The position numbers and the translations under genes were made by a program. Shown here in pieces: positions 1-9,543 of a DNA stretch of 29,026 nucleotides. Origin of the DNA: Basidiobolus heterosporus B8920 (taxonomy: Eukaryota; Basidiobolomycota; Basidiobolomycetes; Basidiobolales; Basidiobolaceae); contig JNET01030002.1 in NCBI GenBank assembly GCA_000697455.1, positions 1-29,026 on the forward strand. Direction: 5' to 3'. Within the stretch, counting starts at the first letter, position 1. Each line of letters starts with the position of its first letter. The notes beneath the pieces were generated by a model. It was given only the letters and a program-made list of their open reading frames with translations. It was not told the origin of the DNA and ran no database searches.

Positions 1-29
1 ACCTTTCTTTATTACAATAATACATCAAG

Positions 30-475
30 TGAAAGTACAACAACTTCTTAATATCCAAAGTCACTTCCAATATCACTATTTTCTCTTTCAACAGATTTAT
101 TGAATGTAAAGTTGACTTTTACACTTTTGTCAAGAAGTAAACAAAGCAACATGTAGTATGTGTTAAGGAAGGTCCCAGTAACATGTGAGCAAGGTTTGGG
201 CCATTTGGGCATGTATGAGAAAGTATCTTGGGTACTTGTAAATTAGTAATTATGTTGTAGGTAGAACCCAAGTGTGATTATTGGATGAGAGACAATTGAT
301 AAGTAAACATAATAGGTGTAAGATCAAGTAGGAATAATTAGGAGCCAAGTAATCTGAATTTCAACAGTTTCTTCATTTTGTTCTAACAAAATGTACAAGT
401 ACCACTCTTGATTAAGTGACAGTACAACTTAATGTCCAAAGTTACTTCTATTAACACTGATTTCACTCTCAACAT
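30..475. repeat. About 65-bp direct repeat flanking LTR-like copy A
   Basis: Bases 30-93 and 413-475 are similar to each other: both contain AAGTGAxAGTACAAC, then TATCCAAAG or TGTCCAAAG, and end CTCAACA or TTCAACA. They bracket the LTR-like copy A. A related short stretch occurs in the opposite orientation around 7465-7490 and 21910-21960. This may be a repeat internal to the LTR family or a separate short repeat that was duplicated. Nothing else recognisable lies in 475-723, which serves as the upstream region of the methyltransferase gene. Confidence 0.4.
94..366 (-). mobile_element. LTR-like repeat, copy A (Copia-related fossil)
   Basis: By-eye alignment shows this stretch matches 21979-22258 along its whole length, in the same orientation, at roughly three to four identical bases in five. 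Read on the minus strand it starts TGTTGAAATTCA, as copy B does. A third copy, whose minus-strand start is TGTCAAAATTCA, abuts the 3' end of the Copia element. I therefore infer that these are LTR 5' parts of one retroelement family, and that this one is a solo or truncated old copy. No coding part of an element lies beside it inside the window. The divergence suggests considerable age. Confidence 0.55.
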
Positions 476-723
476 TATGTAGATTCAAAGTCATGTTGGA
501 AAGTAGTCTTATGTAACCCAGCTGGGAAAAATTTCATTCTAGTCCCTGTACTAAGTGGCACGGATTACCAATTTCCTATTGAGGTGATTTATCCACGCAT
601 GGAAAAAATATTGGGATGTTTTTCTTCAACCGATTTGTCCGCACAATGTCGATCTAAAAAATTTTCACAGAAGACCATGATTTTGTCAAAAATTACACTA
701 ACGACTTTCATCATTCTGCCACT

Positions 724-1716
724 ATGGGCAAATCTCGGCAACATAGGCAGTACAAACAGCAAAATCGAGCGGCCAGCACCGCCGTTAAGGGACCAGGGCA
801 AAAGTTACCGACGCCCAAGCCCAAGCCAACCTCTTTTCCAGGTGCTCTGTCCACCACGGAATTGCTCAACCTGACACTCACGAGTGGTGCAGGTCCTAAA
901 AAACGTAAAATTCAAAACTATTTACCAAGTCAACGAATTCTTTTGGTTGGCGAAGGCGACTTTACTTTTTCTCGTGCGTTAACCGTGGCCTTTGGCTCTG
1001 GCAAGAACATCGTTGCCACTAGTCTTGATTCGAAGAAACAAGTTTTAGAGAAATACCCCACCACTGCATATGAGGCTATTAAGGAAATCGAAAAGTACGA
1101 TGGTTGTGTCGTGAATAATGTCAACGCCTTAAAGCTTAGCCTTCAGGCAGATATCTCCAAGAAGGGAATGTACGATCGAATTGTGTTCAATTTCCCTCAC
1201 GTTGGAGGTAGCCTTGAAGAGGATATTCAACGAAATCAAAATCTGTTACAAAATTTCTTGCTTCAAGCTGCGCGTCTCTTGAAAAAGGATGGAGAAATTC
1301 ATATCACTTTACGCAAAACACCATTTTACGATAAATGGCACGTAGAAACGTTGGCAGAGCCATCGAAAATACCTCTTGATTACATCGGTTGCATGGCATT
1401 TGAAGGAAGTATTTACTCGGCTTTGGGCTACAAACCACAACGGACGAATCCCGCAGTGCGTGAAGCTCCTTCGCTTGATAATGCAGTCACTTATCGATTC
1501 TCACTACAGTCAGACATGAAGCACAAGGCGAGAGATGTCGCTTTGCTTTCGAAACCAGATAGTGCTGCTGGTAATAATTCGACGAAGCCACAATCGAAAA
1601 GAAGTAAACCAAGAAATAAAACCCAAAGTGTCGTGGAAAGAAAGAGTGGTATTAAGGGTGGCATCATTAAAAAATCTTTGAAAGGAAATCCGAAAAATCG
1701 CCGGAAACGTCTTTAA
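724..1716 (+). CDS. BMT5: BMT5-like 25S rRNA (uridine-N3) methyltransferase
   Basis: A single-exon gene encoding 330 residues. Residues about 70-260 carry the DUF2431/BMT5 Rossmann-like domain: the SAM-binding loop LVGEGDFTF at 74-82, an acidic post-loop strand, FNFPHVGG at 155-162, and LKKDGEIHITLR at 186-197. Family members methylate uridine N3 in large-subunit rRNA in the nucleolus, using S-adenosylmethionine. The N-terminus is basic and starts GKSRQHRQYKQQNR. The tail after about residue 265 is rich in Lys, Arg and Ser and ends KNRRKRL, as expected for nucleolar targeting and RNA binding. The ATG at 724 is preferred because the basic N-terminus is typical of the family. The length is close to the yeast protein. 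Assignment to the family is firm; the exact target base is inferred. Confidence 0.88.
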   Translation: MGKSRQHRQYKQQNRAASTAVKGPGQKLPTPKPKPTSFPGALSTTELLNLTLTSGAGPKKRKIQNYLPSQRILLVGEGDFTFSRALTVAFGSGKNIVATSLDSKKQVLEKYPTTAYEAIKEIEKYDGCVVNNVNALKLSLQADISKKGMYDRIVFNFPHVGGSLEEDIQRNQNLLQNFLLQAARLLKKDGEIHITLRKTPFYDKWHVETLAEPSKIPLDYIGCMAFEGSIYSALGYKPQRTNPAVREAPSLDNAVTYRFSLQSDMKHKARDVALLSKPDSAAGNNSTKPQSKRSKPRNKTQSVVERKSGIKGGIIKKSLKGNPKNRRKRL

Positions 1717-2200
1717 AGCCTACATCCTGAATCCTTGTCTTAGCTTTCAAGAACAATTTCTAAATCCTAAACTACTTCTTGTCCTTTTCAAGAAACTTTT
1801 TCTATTTTTGTTTATTCTAACTCTACTCTCAGTTCTTCCGCCACTCCCACATTCAACTCTCCAATCAGTACAGGTCCACTACTACCAGCTCTGCAATTCG
1901 TGTACACTTACGCCCTATGCTGTTTGTAATCCAGCCCCTTTATCCAGCTCTTTCTAATGTAAACTCCTTAAAATGACTCGATTATCCTTGGTATCTTCAG
2001 ATTCTACCTAGGTTTCAGTAGGGATACTACCCATTAGTCTTTACAACAAGAACCGTAGAAACAATTTTGTGTATTGAATCTTGTTGGCAGTCAAGTAAAA
2101 GATTACTGTTTTCACTTGTTGAATGTAAGGTCTATATGAATAATTAGGTGGAAAGTTATTTTAATTTCAATATTTAACACCATAGCTTGCTGCAATTATA

Positions 2201-2225
2201 ACCTAACCGTAACCCTAACTCTAGG
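2201..2225. repeat. Telomere-like interstitial tract (CCCTAA type)
   Basis: The stretch reads as degenerate CCTAACC/GTAACCCTAACTC units on the plus strand. It is one of many such short tracts between genes in the first 13 kb. Confidence 0.6.
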
Positions 2226-2261
2226 TACATAAAACTAATTGCCCAACTGATATCAATCTGA

Positions 2262-2292
2262 CTCTCCCTCTCTCCCTCCCTCTCTCCCTCCA
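2262..2292. repeat. CT-rich microsatellite
   Basis: Tandem CTCTCCCT-type units form a pure pyrimidine run about 170 bases upstream of the HIRAN gene start. Confidence 0.75.
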
Positions 2293-2463
2293 TTCAAACC
2301 CTGGCCCTGTGTAGTTTTCATCCGTATAGTTCAATAATGATTAAGGTCACATGACATTTACTAAAACGTAAACAAGAATGTACATTGAAAATCAAATGAG
2401 GAATATCATTTTTAGACTATACAAAGCATAGATCAAACAAGCACTTCTTTAATCGCTTGTATA

Positions 2464-3231
2464 ATGAGCAGACCTGAGAATCTCACCCCGTTAGTAAAAG
2501 CTTCCAAGACTTATAACAATTGGCAATACCATCCCGATTCTAAGGAGTATTCCTATAACCCTGACTTGAAATACAACAATCAGTATATCTTGAGGGACAA
2601 TGCTTCGAAACTTATCGTAGGCTTTGTAGACCAAGAACTTGCAAGAGCTATAGTGCCTGGAGATTTAGATTTTATTCAAAACATTGGCTTCGACATCGAT
2701 CCTAGCTCCGTCGGAACGACCATTTATCGTTTTAGGGTTACTGGGCTTAGGTATGATCCCCTATCCAGAACTATAAATACATATGTGAGTAGGTGGTATG
2801 CTACTTATGAAGAATGCTATCGTGAAATGAAGAAGCTAGCAAGTTTCGAATACACCAAACCTTTCAGATACTGGCGAAATACACAGGCTTATTCTTTCGA
2901 AATTTCAGATAATCAAGCACATATATACAGCACAGAAACAGTACTTCCAGAGGGCAGGAAAGAGAAGAAGTTTTTTATTGGTGTTGGTATGAGATATTGC
3001 GGTGGTCACACTTTCTGTATAGGGGACATCGTCACCCTGGAGGCGCAAGACGATAAACCAGAGGATACCAGTGCCATCAAAGTAATGGTAGGCAAGCAAC
3101 ATGTTGCCTATGTGTCTAGCGACTCTTGCCCCATACTACTGGAAGGTAGATTGGACAACAAGATAGGGAAATGTGTGGGTATCTATTTTAAAAGCTGTAA
3201 ATTTTTTTTTGTTGGAACAATAAAGACGTGA
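2464..3231 (+). CDS. Stand-alone HIRAN-domain-like protein
   Basis: A single-exon gene encoding 255 residues. Residues about 169-252 fit the HIRAN pattern: FIGVGMRYCGG, then GDIVTL, then a DxPEDxxAIKV segment in the place of the usual NPxDxNAIxV, then a KQHVAYVS strand in the position of the usual GYL. HIRAN domains recognise the 3' end of single-stranded DNA in HLTF/Rad5-type remodellers, but they also occur alone or fused to nucleases. No helicase or RING domain follows here. Residues 1-165 are not recognised; they are rich in Tyr and Arg and look folded. An AATAAA signal at 3219-3224 lies inside the last codons, so the 3' UTR must be very short or the true end differs. There are no membrane segments or signal peptide. 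The HIRAN call rests on pattern only. Confidence 0.6.
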   Translation: MSRPENLTPLVKASKTYNNWQYHPDSKEYSYNPDLKYNNQYILRDNASKLIVGFVDQELARAIVPGDLDFIQNIGFDIDPSSVGTTIYRFRVTGLRYDPLSRTINTYVSRWYATYEECYREMKKLASFEYTKPFRYWRNTQAYSFEISDNQAHIYSTETVLPEGRKEKKFFIGVGMRYCGGHTFCIGDIVTLEAQDDKPEDTSAIKVMVGKQHVAYVSSDSCPILLEGRLDNKIGKCVGIYFKSCKFFFVGTIKT

Positions 3232-3278
3232 AAAGAACCTGGCAGAGTTTGCGATATACGTCATAAATGTCAATTATC

Positions 3279-3295
3279 CAACCCTAACCCTAGTC
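3279..3295. repeat. Telomere-like interstitial tract
   Basis: The plus strand reads CAACCCTAACCCTAG, two near-perfect CCCTAA units directly downstream of the HIRAN gene. Confidence 0.7.
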
Positions 3296-3640
3296 CTGAA
3301 AATGCACCGAACTTCAACTCTCTTCGCAGTAGCCATCGACTCGACGAGTGCCATTACACCAAACATCGTATATCGGTCTCAGGGTATTCATCTCTTTATG
3401 TATCACCAAGTCTTTGGCCTACTCTTTGCCCAACTCTGACATTCTGTAGTCTGTGAAACGGTCTCTTCCAATGGAAAGCTAGGCAGATGAGTCGAAACCT
3501 ATATCATTCTCCTTGATATCTGACTGTTCAGGTGCACTCTGACAACCTGGGGCGCATTAGAACAATTTATTTGAATCAATTGGCAATCTAAAACTGAACA
3601 ATGTCCATGAATATGGTCACAAATCTAATCCGTAATTTGA

Positions 3641-3676
3641 GGATTCGAAGGAGGATTCGAGGAAGGATTCGAAATC
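3641..3676. repeat. Three 12-bp tandem units with GGATTCGA core
   Basis: Units start at 3641, 3653 and 3665, each beginning GGATTCGA. They lie about 235-270 bases upstream of the homeobox ATG. Even spacing at 12 bp could present binding sites nearly on one face of the helix. Role unknown; it is not a tRNA. Confidence 0.7.
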
Positions 3677-3830
3677 AATGAAATAGCTTGGATCAAACAG
3701 GTATTTTATGTGGGCTAAAGGCCGTATGCAGGCCAGAAGTGGATCTGATCAAACCTCATGCCCGCGCTTTGACATATCTCAACACCTAGCACGCCTAGTG
3801 CACCCAACATACCTGGCACTCTCAAAATAT

Positions 3831-3836
3831 TATAAA
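3831..3836 (+). promoter_or_regulatory. TATA box of homeobox gene
   Basis: TATAAA sits 79 bases upstream of the proposed ATG at 3910. Confidence 0.55.
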
Positions 3837-3909
3837 GGATCCACCTTCTGCCCCATTCTTGCTGTTCATCAATTACCTACCATTGTTTCATCCAATATTC
3901 TCCTTGCAT

Positions 3910-5002
3910 ATGGATCCTTATAATCAATATGAACACCGTTCTCACTATCTTGCCAACACACACATACCACCTTCATCCTTCCCACCAGGTAAGCCCTCTT
4001 TTCTAGCGCAAAGTAATTACCCCTTTGCCTAACACTTTACTTCCCAAAGTGAAGAAGGAACAGATAAGCTCTCACAGATACGAACCGTACCTGAAGCTTC
4101 CCACCAATCTTTATCCCTCACCTACGACTTCTGAAAAGAGTCCAAAGATGGAGGTGAGAATCAACGAGCCTTCATTTTATAGAGACTATTGTAACAAACG
4201 ACACGACTACCAATCACCCGAAATAGACTCACAGCTGCAGACAGCCATACAGGCCATATTGACTGAATTCGAATCCAAGAAAATCACCACGTCTATGGAG
4301 ACCTCAACCACGGCCAAGAGGAAAAGAGCAAGCAACGAACAACTTCGAATCCTGAAACAAGTCTTCGAGTACACTTTCTTTCCATCTACTGAATTGAGAA
4401 ACGAACTTGCCAGAGTCCTGGAGATGACCCCACGTGCAGTACAAGTGTGGTTCCAAAATAAGCGCCAATCATGGAAATCATCTAAAGGGAAAACTCCAAA
4501 TGGGAAAAGCACCTCTCCACGCTTAAGCCCACCAGGTGCTTCAACTCCACCCATTATAACCGAGGTGCACACCTCCAGCTCTGCCCCATCGAAGTTACTT
4601 CCAATCAACCAAACCTACAGTGACCGACCATACCAGGCGACAGTAGATAACCTTCCCGCACACCCCAGAGTCCAGCATTCATCGCCTAGAATCGTGGATA
4701 GCGCACGCGAGTCATATTTCGAGCCTCTGGCCCCATTTCGCACCTTCAGTGTGGAAAGCCAAAGCCACGCACAAATCTCGGAAAGGAGGACTCCACCCCT
4801 AGGGCAATATGGACGAGTTGATAAATTGCCATCTTTGTTAGAAATGGGGATTAATTCTCCAAGTAATGTGCCAAATAGTCTACCTCATGATACATTCAGT
4901 CGAAACACATCTATCGTCAATAATCTTCGATTCCCATATACAGTGGAACGAAACCAGTTTACACAACATTCCACTCACTATCCAGATTTTTCAGATATTT
5001 GA
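3910..5002 (+). CDS. Homeobox transcription factor, two exons
   Basis: Proposed exons are 3910-3988 and 4050-5002, giving 343 residues. The 61-nt intron starts GTAAGC, has CCTAACAC as a branch site and ends CAAAG. The join restores frame at a Val codon, and the first exon begins MDPYNQYEHR. No ATG precedes the homeodomain in exon 2 except an internal Met, which supports this upstream exon. The homeodomain is at about residues 115-173, with the third-helix signature VWFQNKRQSW at 159-168 and a basic KRKR start. The tail is rich in Ser, Pro and Thr, as in fungal regulators. Family members bind TAAT-type DNA in the nucleus. The fungal type is of the ordinary 60-residue class, not the TALE class. 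The target genes are unknown. Confidence 0.85.
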
Positions 5003-5574
5003 TTATTTACCTGTCGCGTCTTCTCCTTTAAGATTGTAAAATAGTCGCATCACTACACCCCCTCCCCTCGTCAAACTTAATCCGGCTCTCCCAATAATAA
5101 TCGCCACTTTAGAACAGAGATTATATGCAATGATGTGTGGTGTGCCGTGGTGAGATAGTATGGCATATGAAATGGATGTGAAATGAATGTGATGATGGCT
5201 AAGTATGAATCAGCTTGGATGTGGCACGTGTGACGACGAACACCGCATTTGATTAACCTATGAAAAGATACCTAACCTGAACGACAATGAGGCCAAGTAA
5301 CACATGTACGAGGAGGTGAATAGGAGGTGAAATGTCTAGCCCTATATCTAGCCCTAAACTATCAATCTGGCTAATAACCACATGAATAACCATATGCAAT
5401 CTAAGCCTCAAGAGTAATCTAAGCGTGGTCACATAAGGGCGCGGATTAAAATTCATTTCTACGTTAATTTGATTGTGTGCATTCATTTATGCTCATACTT
5501 TTCATTGATTCTGTTCATTCCGTTCATTCCGTCTTTAGGGGCAATCATCATGGAATCATGCTTGTGACCTGGTA

Positions 5575-5640
5575 AATTGCCTACTAAATTGCCTACTAAA
5601 TTGCCTACTAAATTGCCTACTAAATTACCTATTAAATTGA
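5575..5640. repeat. 12-bp minisatellite, about five units
   Basis: The unit CTACTAAATTGC repeats from 5581, with three identical copies followed by two diverged ones, and a partial copy before it. The core TACTAA equals the fungal intron branch-site consensus, but no exon was found around it. Confidence 0.85.
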
Positions 5641-5798
5641 AATCACACAGCACAGCACTTGAAGATCGTGATGAAGCATGAACAAGCGCAATAGGCGGCG
5701 ATTGTATGCATCTGTAATATATACACTATATACAAAATAGTCTATAGATCACAAGATGAATCTTGATTTACAATCAGAACACAAAGTAGATTAGAATT

Positions 5799-5840
5799 AG
5801 GCCTAGAGTTGGGGCTAGGATTAGGGGTAGGGGTAGGGCA
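5799..5840. repeat. Degenerate TTAGGG-like tract
   Basis: The plus strand has a run of GGCTAGG, ATTAGGGG and TAGGGG units. G-rich strand is plus here, opposite to the tracts at 2.2 and 3.3 kb. Confidence 0.55.
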
Positions 5841-6968
5841 GAAATATAAGCGTACATTGATCCCCGATCTAATCTTACCTGGATAGCTATTTTGTGCTAT
5901 GAAAGAATCGTATCGAGATCAGGTTTCAAGGAGATGCCTAACCAATGGGGCGTAACTACCTTATGTTGCTTTCCCACCTTCAACTCGCTTTGTTGGTAGC
6001 ATTTATTTGCTCATTGGTAGAGGAGCTATATTCGTCGAAGCAATATTAGTATTGGTTCCTTTAAGGAAAGTCTCATTTGAATGTGGATAGCCTCATTCCG
6101 TATCACCTCATGTGAATAGCAAATAATCCTGTACCTCACAAATAGCAAATCAATGAAGTATATGGAATTCTGTTCACACCCTACCATTCCTCGTTTATAT
6201 CTAGCAATGTGACGAAAATCTAGACAAGCCAACCATGGCAAACCTATTACTAAACCACGACTCGATTCCAGTTTACTATCCCATATATCCCATTACCTGC
6301 TTGACGAGCTTATCTTCTCTTGTTTCACAAATCTACAATGAATCAGAAAAGAAGCTTCTATGCAGTCAACAAACGTAACCATGCAGTTCCAAGGAAATGG
6401 GTGGGAACACAACACCCGACACAAATGCCAAGTTAGAGTGATATAGTGGTGACACATTGAAATTAATATTCCACATATTCATTCATAGAACATTCGCCAC
6501 TCCGTCAACATAAAGATGGGGATAAGGATCGAGTTAGAGATATAAACAGGGCGGAGGATCGATTGTTCCGCGATTGTTCTGCCACACTGATCTTGCCCTA
6601 CCACTCTTGGGGAAAAGGGGATGTTGCCAAAATTATTGAATATCATTAAAAGCTCTACTTAGTACCCCAGCACCATCCCAGCGCCATCCCTGAAACTTTC
6701 CCAACATACGAAGTAGACTATGGTTTGTGTAAAGTGAAGGCCTAGACTCCAAGGCTAGGGTTAGCCGAATATATTCTAGTACAATGGGGATGGAGTCAGG
6801 ATTAGAGCTAAGACTAGAATGATGAAGTCCAACTAGGGAGTGGGTGTACTTGTGCTCCCTTGATATCTTGATTATATGTGGGCTACGATGATGAATTCCG
6901 TTTAAGCGATGAATATTCGATACATTGATTAATCTTTAGGTTAGGGCATGTTGATCGATGAAAAACTG

Positions 6969-7027
6969 GCTTAGGGTTAGGGCTTACTTCGTATCTATTT
7001 ATAGGTATAGGTAGGGTTAGAGTTAGG
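6969..7027. repeat. Telomere-like tracts, G-rich strand plus
   Basis: Two clusters, CTTAGGGTTAGGGC at 6970-6983 and GTAGGGTTAGAGTTAGG at 7011-7027, separated by an AT-rich spacer. Confidence 0.65.
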
Positions 7028-7231
7028 TGGAAAAACCTCTCTACCCGATGTGGGAAACAATGAGAATCCATGGATATTTTCCAATATGACAAGTTGAAAT
7101 GTGTAAGAGCACTTTGGATACAAACCGACGTATATACATGTTATTACGTATCTTACTTGTTTGTCAATACCTAACCCTAATATTCTTCACCAACTTCTAG
7201 GTACTCAGATTATTTGACTTTTTCTTATATA

Positions 7232-7500
7232 TCCAAATGAATCTCCTCTGCAAGAGAAAGGTCTTTGGGACATTGTAACAGGAGAAAACAGACAGCATAA
7301 AGGAACTCTAGAAGAGGTTTTATTGTACTTGGAGAAGGAGCATAGTGTCTTTAATTCAATGTGTCTTAATGTTCAAAACAAATTACCTATCTAATGTGTG
7401 AGAGCCAAAACGGCCAAGAATCCCTCAGAAACCTTAGAATGTTGTGATATTTTGGGAGCTATTGGAAGTGATTTGGAAAATTCAAAAAATTTGGCCGAGT
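7232..7500 (+). mobile_element. Copia gag relic (fossil)
   Basis: The plus strand reads like the first part of a Copia-type gag (UBN2 family): LWDIVTGENRQ, then EKEHSVFNSMCLNVQNKLP, and further on a VRAKTAKNP segment. The last resembles the corresponding gag segment of the Copia element at 22.5-26.5 kb, so the two are probably from one family. It is a short, broken remnant without ends or pol, and appears old. The frame open at 7547-7825 beyond it has no recognisable content. Confidence 0.55.
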
Positions 7501-7953
7501 AATTAATTCAGTGGTATTTTAAGATTTTGTAAGTTTATATTATGCGTTGAATAAAATTGTTTTCAATAACCTACTAATCATACGAATTAAATCAAGGAAA
7601 ACACTTAGAAATGTATTAAAAAAAAGATCAGTTAAATCAGGAATTTTTTGGAGTAGAAACAATTGGAAAATCAAGAATTTTATGGAAATCCTCACAATCC
7701 CAAATTCTTCACTTGGCTATATAACTGATGGAATTCTCTTTCTTGCTAATCAGCCATCGCTAACTACTTATCTCTCTCCAAGAATTCATTTGATGATCGG
7801 AGGGTCATTAAGTTCGCGTACATAAATTCCACGTTGATTCGCTAACACTGGTGAGATCCCTCTTCAAGGAACGATGACCAGAGTTTGATAGTAACCTCGT
7901 GACATTCCTTTTTTACTCCCAAAAACAATTTCATATATCAATACAAACTGGTC

Positions 7954-8926
7954 TTAAGGTTGGAGTCCCATTAAGCCAGGATCAGATTCGCTAGAGTCAC
8001 TGTCTAATACAGGTCGAGTGCTATTGTTTCCAGGTCGATAGTTTCTTACCATGAGTAAGATTCCATCACTACAGCCCCAGCAGATGGCACTTAATTTTTT
8101 CCACTCATAAGTGGATTGAAAGAGGAAAGCCATGCGAGTGATAAACACTTCGTTCCTGACTTGATTGATCTTATCTATAACGTAGTCTTTCTGATTCGGA
8201 TGGATGTAAGAGGAGAACTTGGCGCCAATTAGCTCATCTCCATCAATTCCAAGTAGAGTATTACTCAAGCAAGAGACATACATGATATGCGGGTCGGATG
8301 CATTTCGAAGGGCAAAAATCACCCGTGGTTGTGGGGTTAATTGTAGACTACCTCCATTGCTGAGTTCTTGTTCCAAACGAGTCAAGAGAGCGTGGTTGCT
8401 TGGACTTAGGTTCTGTGAAAACAGGAGTTGAGTAACAGGATGAGATTGAGGGTTGGGCTAAACCTTCTCTTACCCTTGCAGTAACTCCACCGTCGGTCTT
8501 GAAAGTAAACCATTTATCTACCGTTGCAGAGCGTCCTAAACCAAAGAATTTAGTCTTTGAAGTAAGCCAGAATAGAGTTAGCTAAACCTTACTTGTATGG
8601 CCTACCTGGTCAGGCTCGATCAGATTTAAAACAATGATTCTCAAGTTATAACAAGAGGAGGTGTACGCTTCCACCAGTTTAAATTCTCCATTTTTGTGTA
8701 GAATATGAAAGCTAGAACCCTGAACCAAGCAATCCTTCTTTAAAATATACGCTGAAATCAGTCGACCCAAGGCAAGTTCCTCAGGATGGCAATATTTCGC
8801 CAGAGAAGACTCCAACAGTTCACTTGGTTCGTAACCCAGTACCCTCTTCACACTTGGCGAGACGTAAACAAAACTGGTATCGATATCTTCTTTACAAAAA
8901 ACGAAAAAACTCTTTTCTTCGGTCAT
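7954..8926 (-). CDS. Two-PAS-domain protein, three exons
   Basis: Proposed exons in transcript order are 8926-8593, 8535-8474 and 8412-7954, giving 284 residues. Donors are GTAAGG and GTAAGA, acceptors TTTAG and CACAG, and all joins keep frame. PAS 1 lies at about residues 7-107, including FVYVSPSVKRVLGYEPSELL and a CHPEEL segment. PAS 2 lies at about 165-262, with IMYVSCLSNTLLGIDGDELIG and IHPNQK. The tail is Ser- and Asp-rich. The arrangement resembles the second and third PAS domains of white-collar-type photoreceptor partners. I see no LOV flavin-binding GRNCRFLQ motif and no GATA zinc finger, so it is unlikely to sense light by flavin or bind DNA itself. A sensing or dimerising adaptor is an inference. 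Confidence 0.75.
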
Positions 8927-9543
8927 AGAAAAGGAAACTTCCCTAATGAAAGCAAGTCAAATCTTTTGGGATGGATTCGTGAATGAAGTACGGATTTAAA
9001 CCTATGAAAAGGGGTATAGTTTAGGTTACGCTGGGCTGGTATTTCATTTGATTTCAAATCAGTTTGCTAAATTGCATCTTTTGAGTGACTAAGTGGTTTG
9101 TGAAACGCTATGGAAGGTGAGCCAATTCAGAGGTACTTGGTGTGATTTACCGATGATTAAGGGGTGGTTGATGCATTTCGTTACTCTGGTTCTGTTGAGG
9201 AATGAGGATTAAGGTTAGGATTGTTATGATCGGATCATTGGTATATTGGAAGGGTATGGTGCAAATATCTACAGACATGAGGTTAGGGCTAGGGTTAGGG
9301 TTAGTAGGGTATCTTGACTAGGGTAAAAATTGACTGATAATGCGGTGGAGCACGCGACAAAACCGAGGTAAGGTATAAACATGGGGGTTAGGGTAAGAGT
9401 ATGGGTGTGGGTGTGGGTGTGGGGATGAGCGTGGGTATAAACTCTAATTCGGATGAAGACAGGATCCCTATACTTCAATCTGACAAAAATATGGTGAGTA
9501 GGCTTCAACGATAGAGCAGTCAGCCATCCCCTTAACGTGTCAT
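8927..9543. other. Intergenic with the longest telomere-like tracts
   Basis: This is the upstream region of the PAS gene and the downstream region of the cyclin gene, both on minus. It carries TTAGGG-like tracts at 9281-9310 and a GGGTGT run around 9383-9440. The open frame across that run on the minus strand is only the translation of the repeat. Confidence 0.5.
9281..9440. repeat. TTAGGG-like tract and GGGTGT run
   Basis: 9281-9310 reads GGTTAGGGCTAGGGTTAGGG followed by TTAGTAGGGT, the best telomere match in the window. 9383-9440 holds GGGGTTAGGG then repeated GGGTGT units. Both have the G-rich strand on plus. Confidence 0.75.

Larger units (their letters stand above)
1717..2463. other. 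Intergenic, methyltransferase to HIRAN gene
   Basis: No gene is visible. It holds the methyltransferase 3' UTR, a degenerate telomere-like tract at 2201-2225 and a CT-rich microsatellite at 2262-2292. The last 120 bases before the HIRAN gene are AT-rich, as a promoter would be. Confidence 0.5.
3232..3909. other. Intergenic and homeobox-gene promoter
   Basis: No gene is seen. It contains a telomere-like tract at 3279-3295, a 12-bp tandem repeat at 3641-3676 and a TATA box at 3831-3836. The reading frame open from 3708 to 3923 has no recognisable protein and appears to be chance. Confidence 0.5.
5003..7231. other. 2.2 kb gene-poor stretch
   Basis: No credible coding region or tRNA is visible on either strand. 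It holds the homeobox 3' UTR, a 12-bp minisatellite near 5581-5640, and several telomere-like tracts at 5799-5840, 6755-6766, 6969-7027 and 7170-7180. It ends at a Copia gag relic. Confidence 0.5.

Noticed and set aside
3641-3676. Possible tRNA B-box because of GGATTCGA words
   Set aside because: No A-box, no acceptor stem and no cloverleaf could be drawn; it is a tandem repeat.
3708-3923. Plus-strand open frame before the homeobox gene
   Set aside because: It overlaps the TATA box and the proposed first exon in another frame, and encodes nothing recognisable.
2201-9440. That the TTAGGG-like tracts mark an actual chromosome end
   Set aside because: They are short, degenerate, in both orientations and surrounded by single-copy genes.
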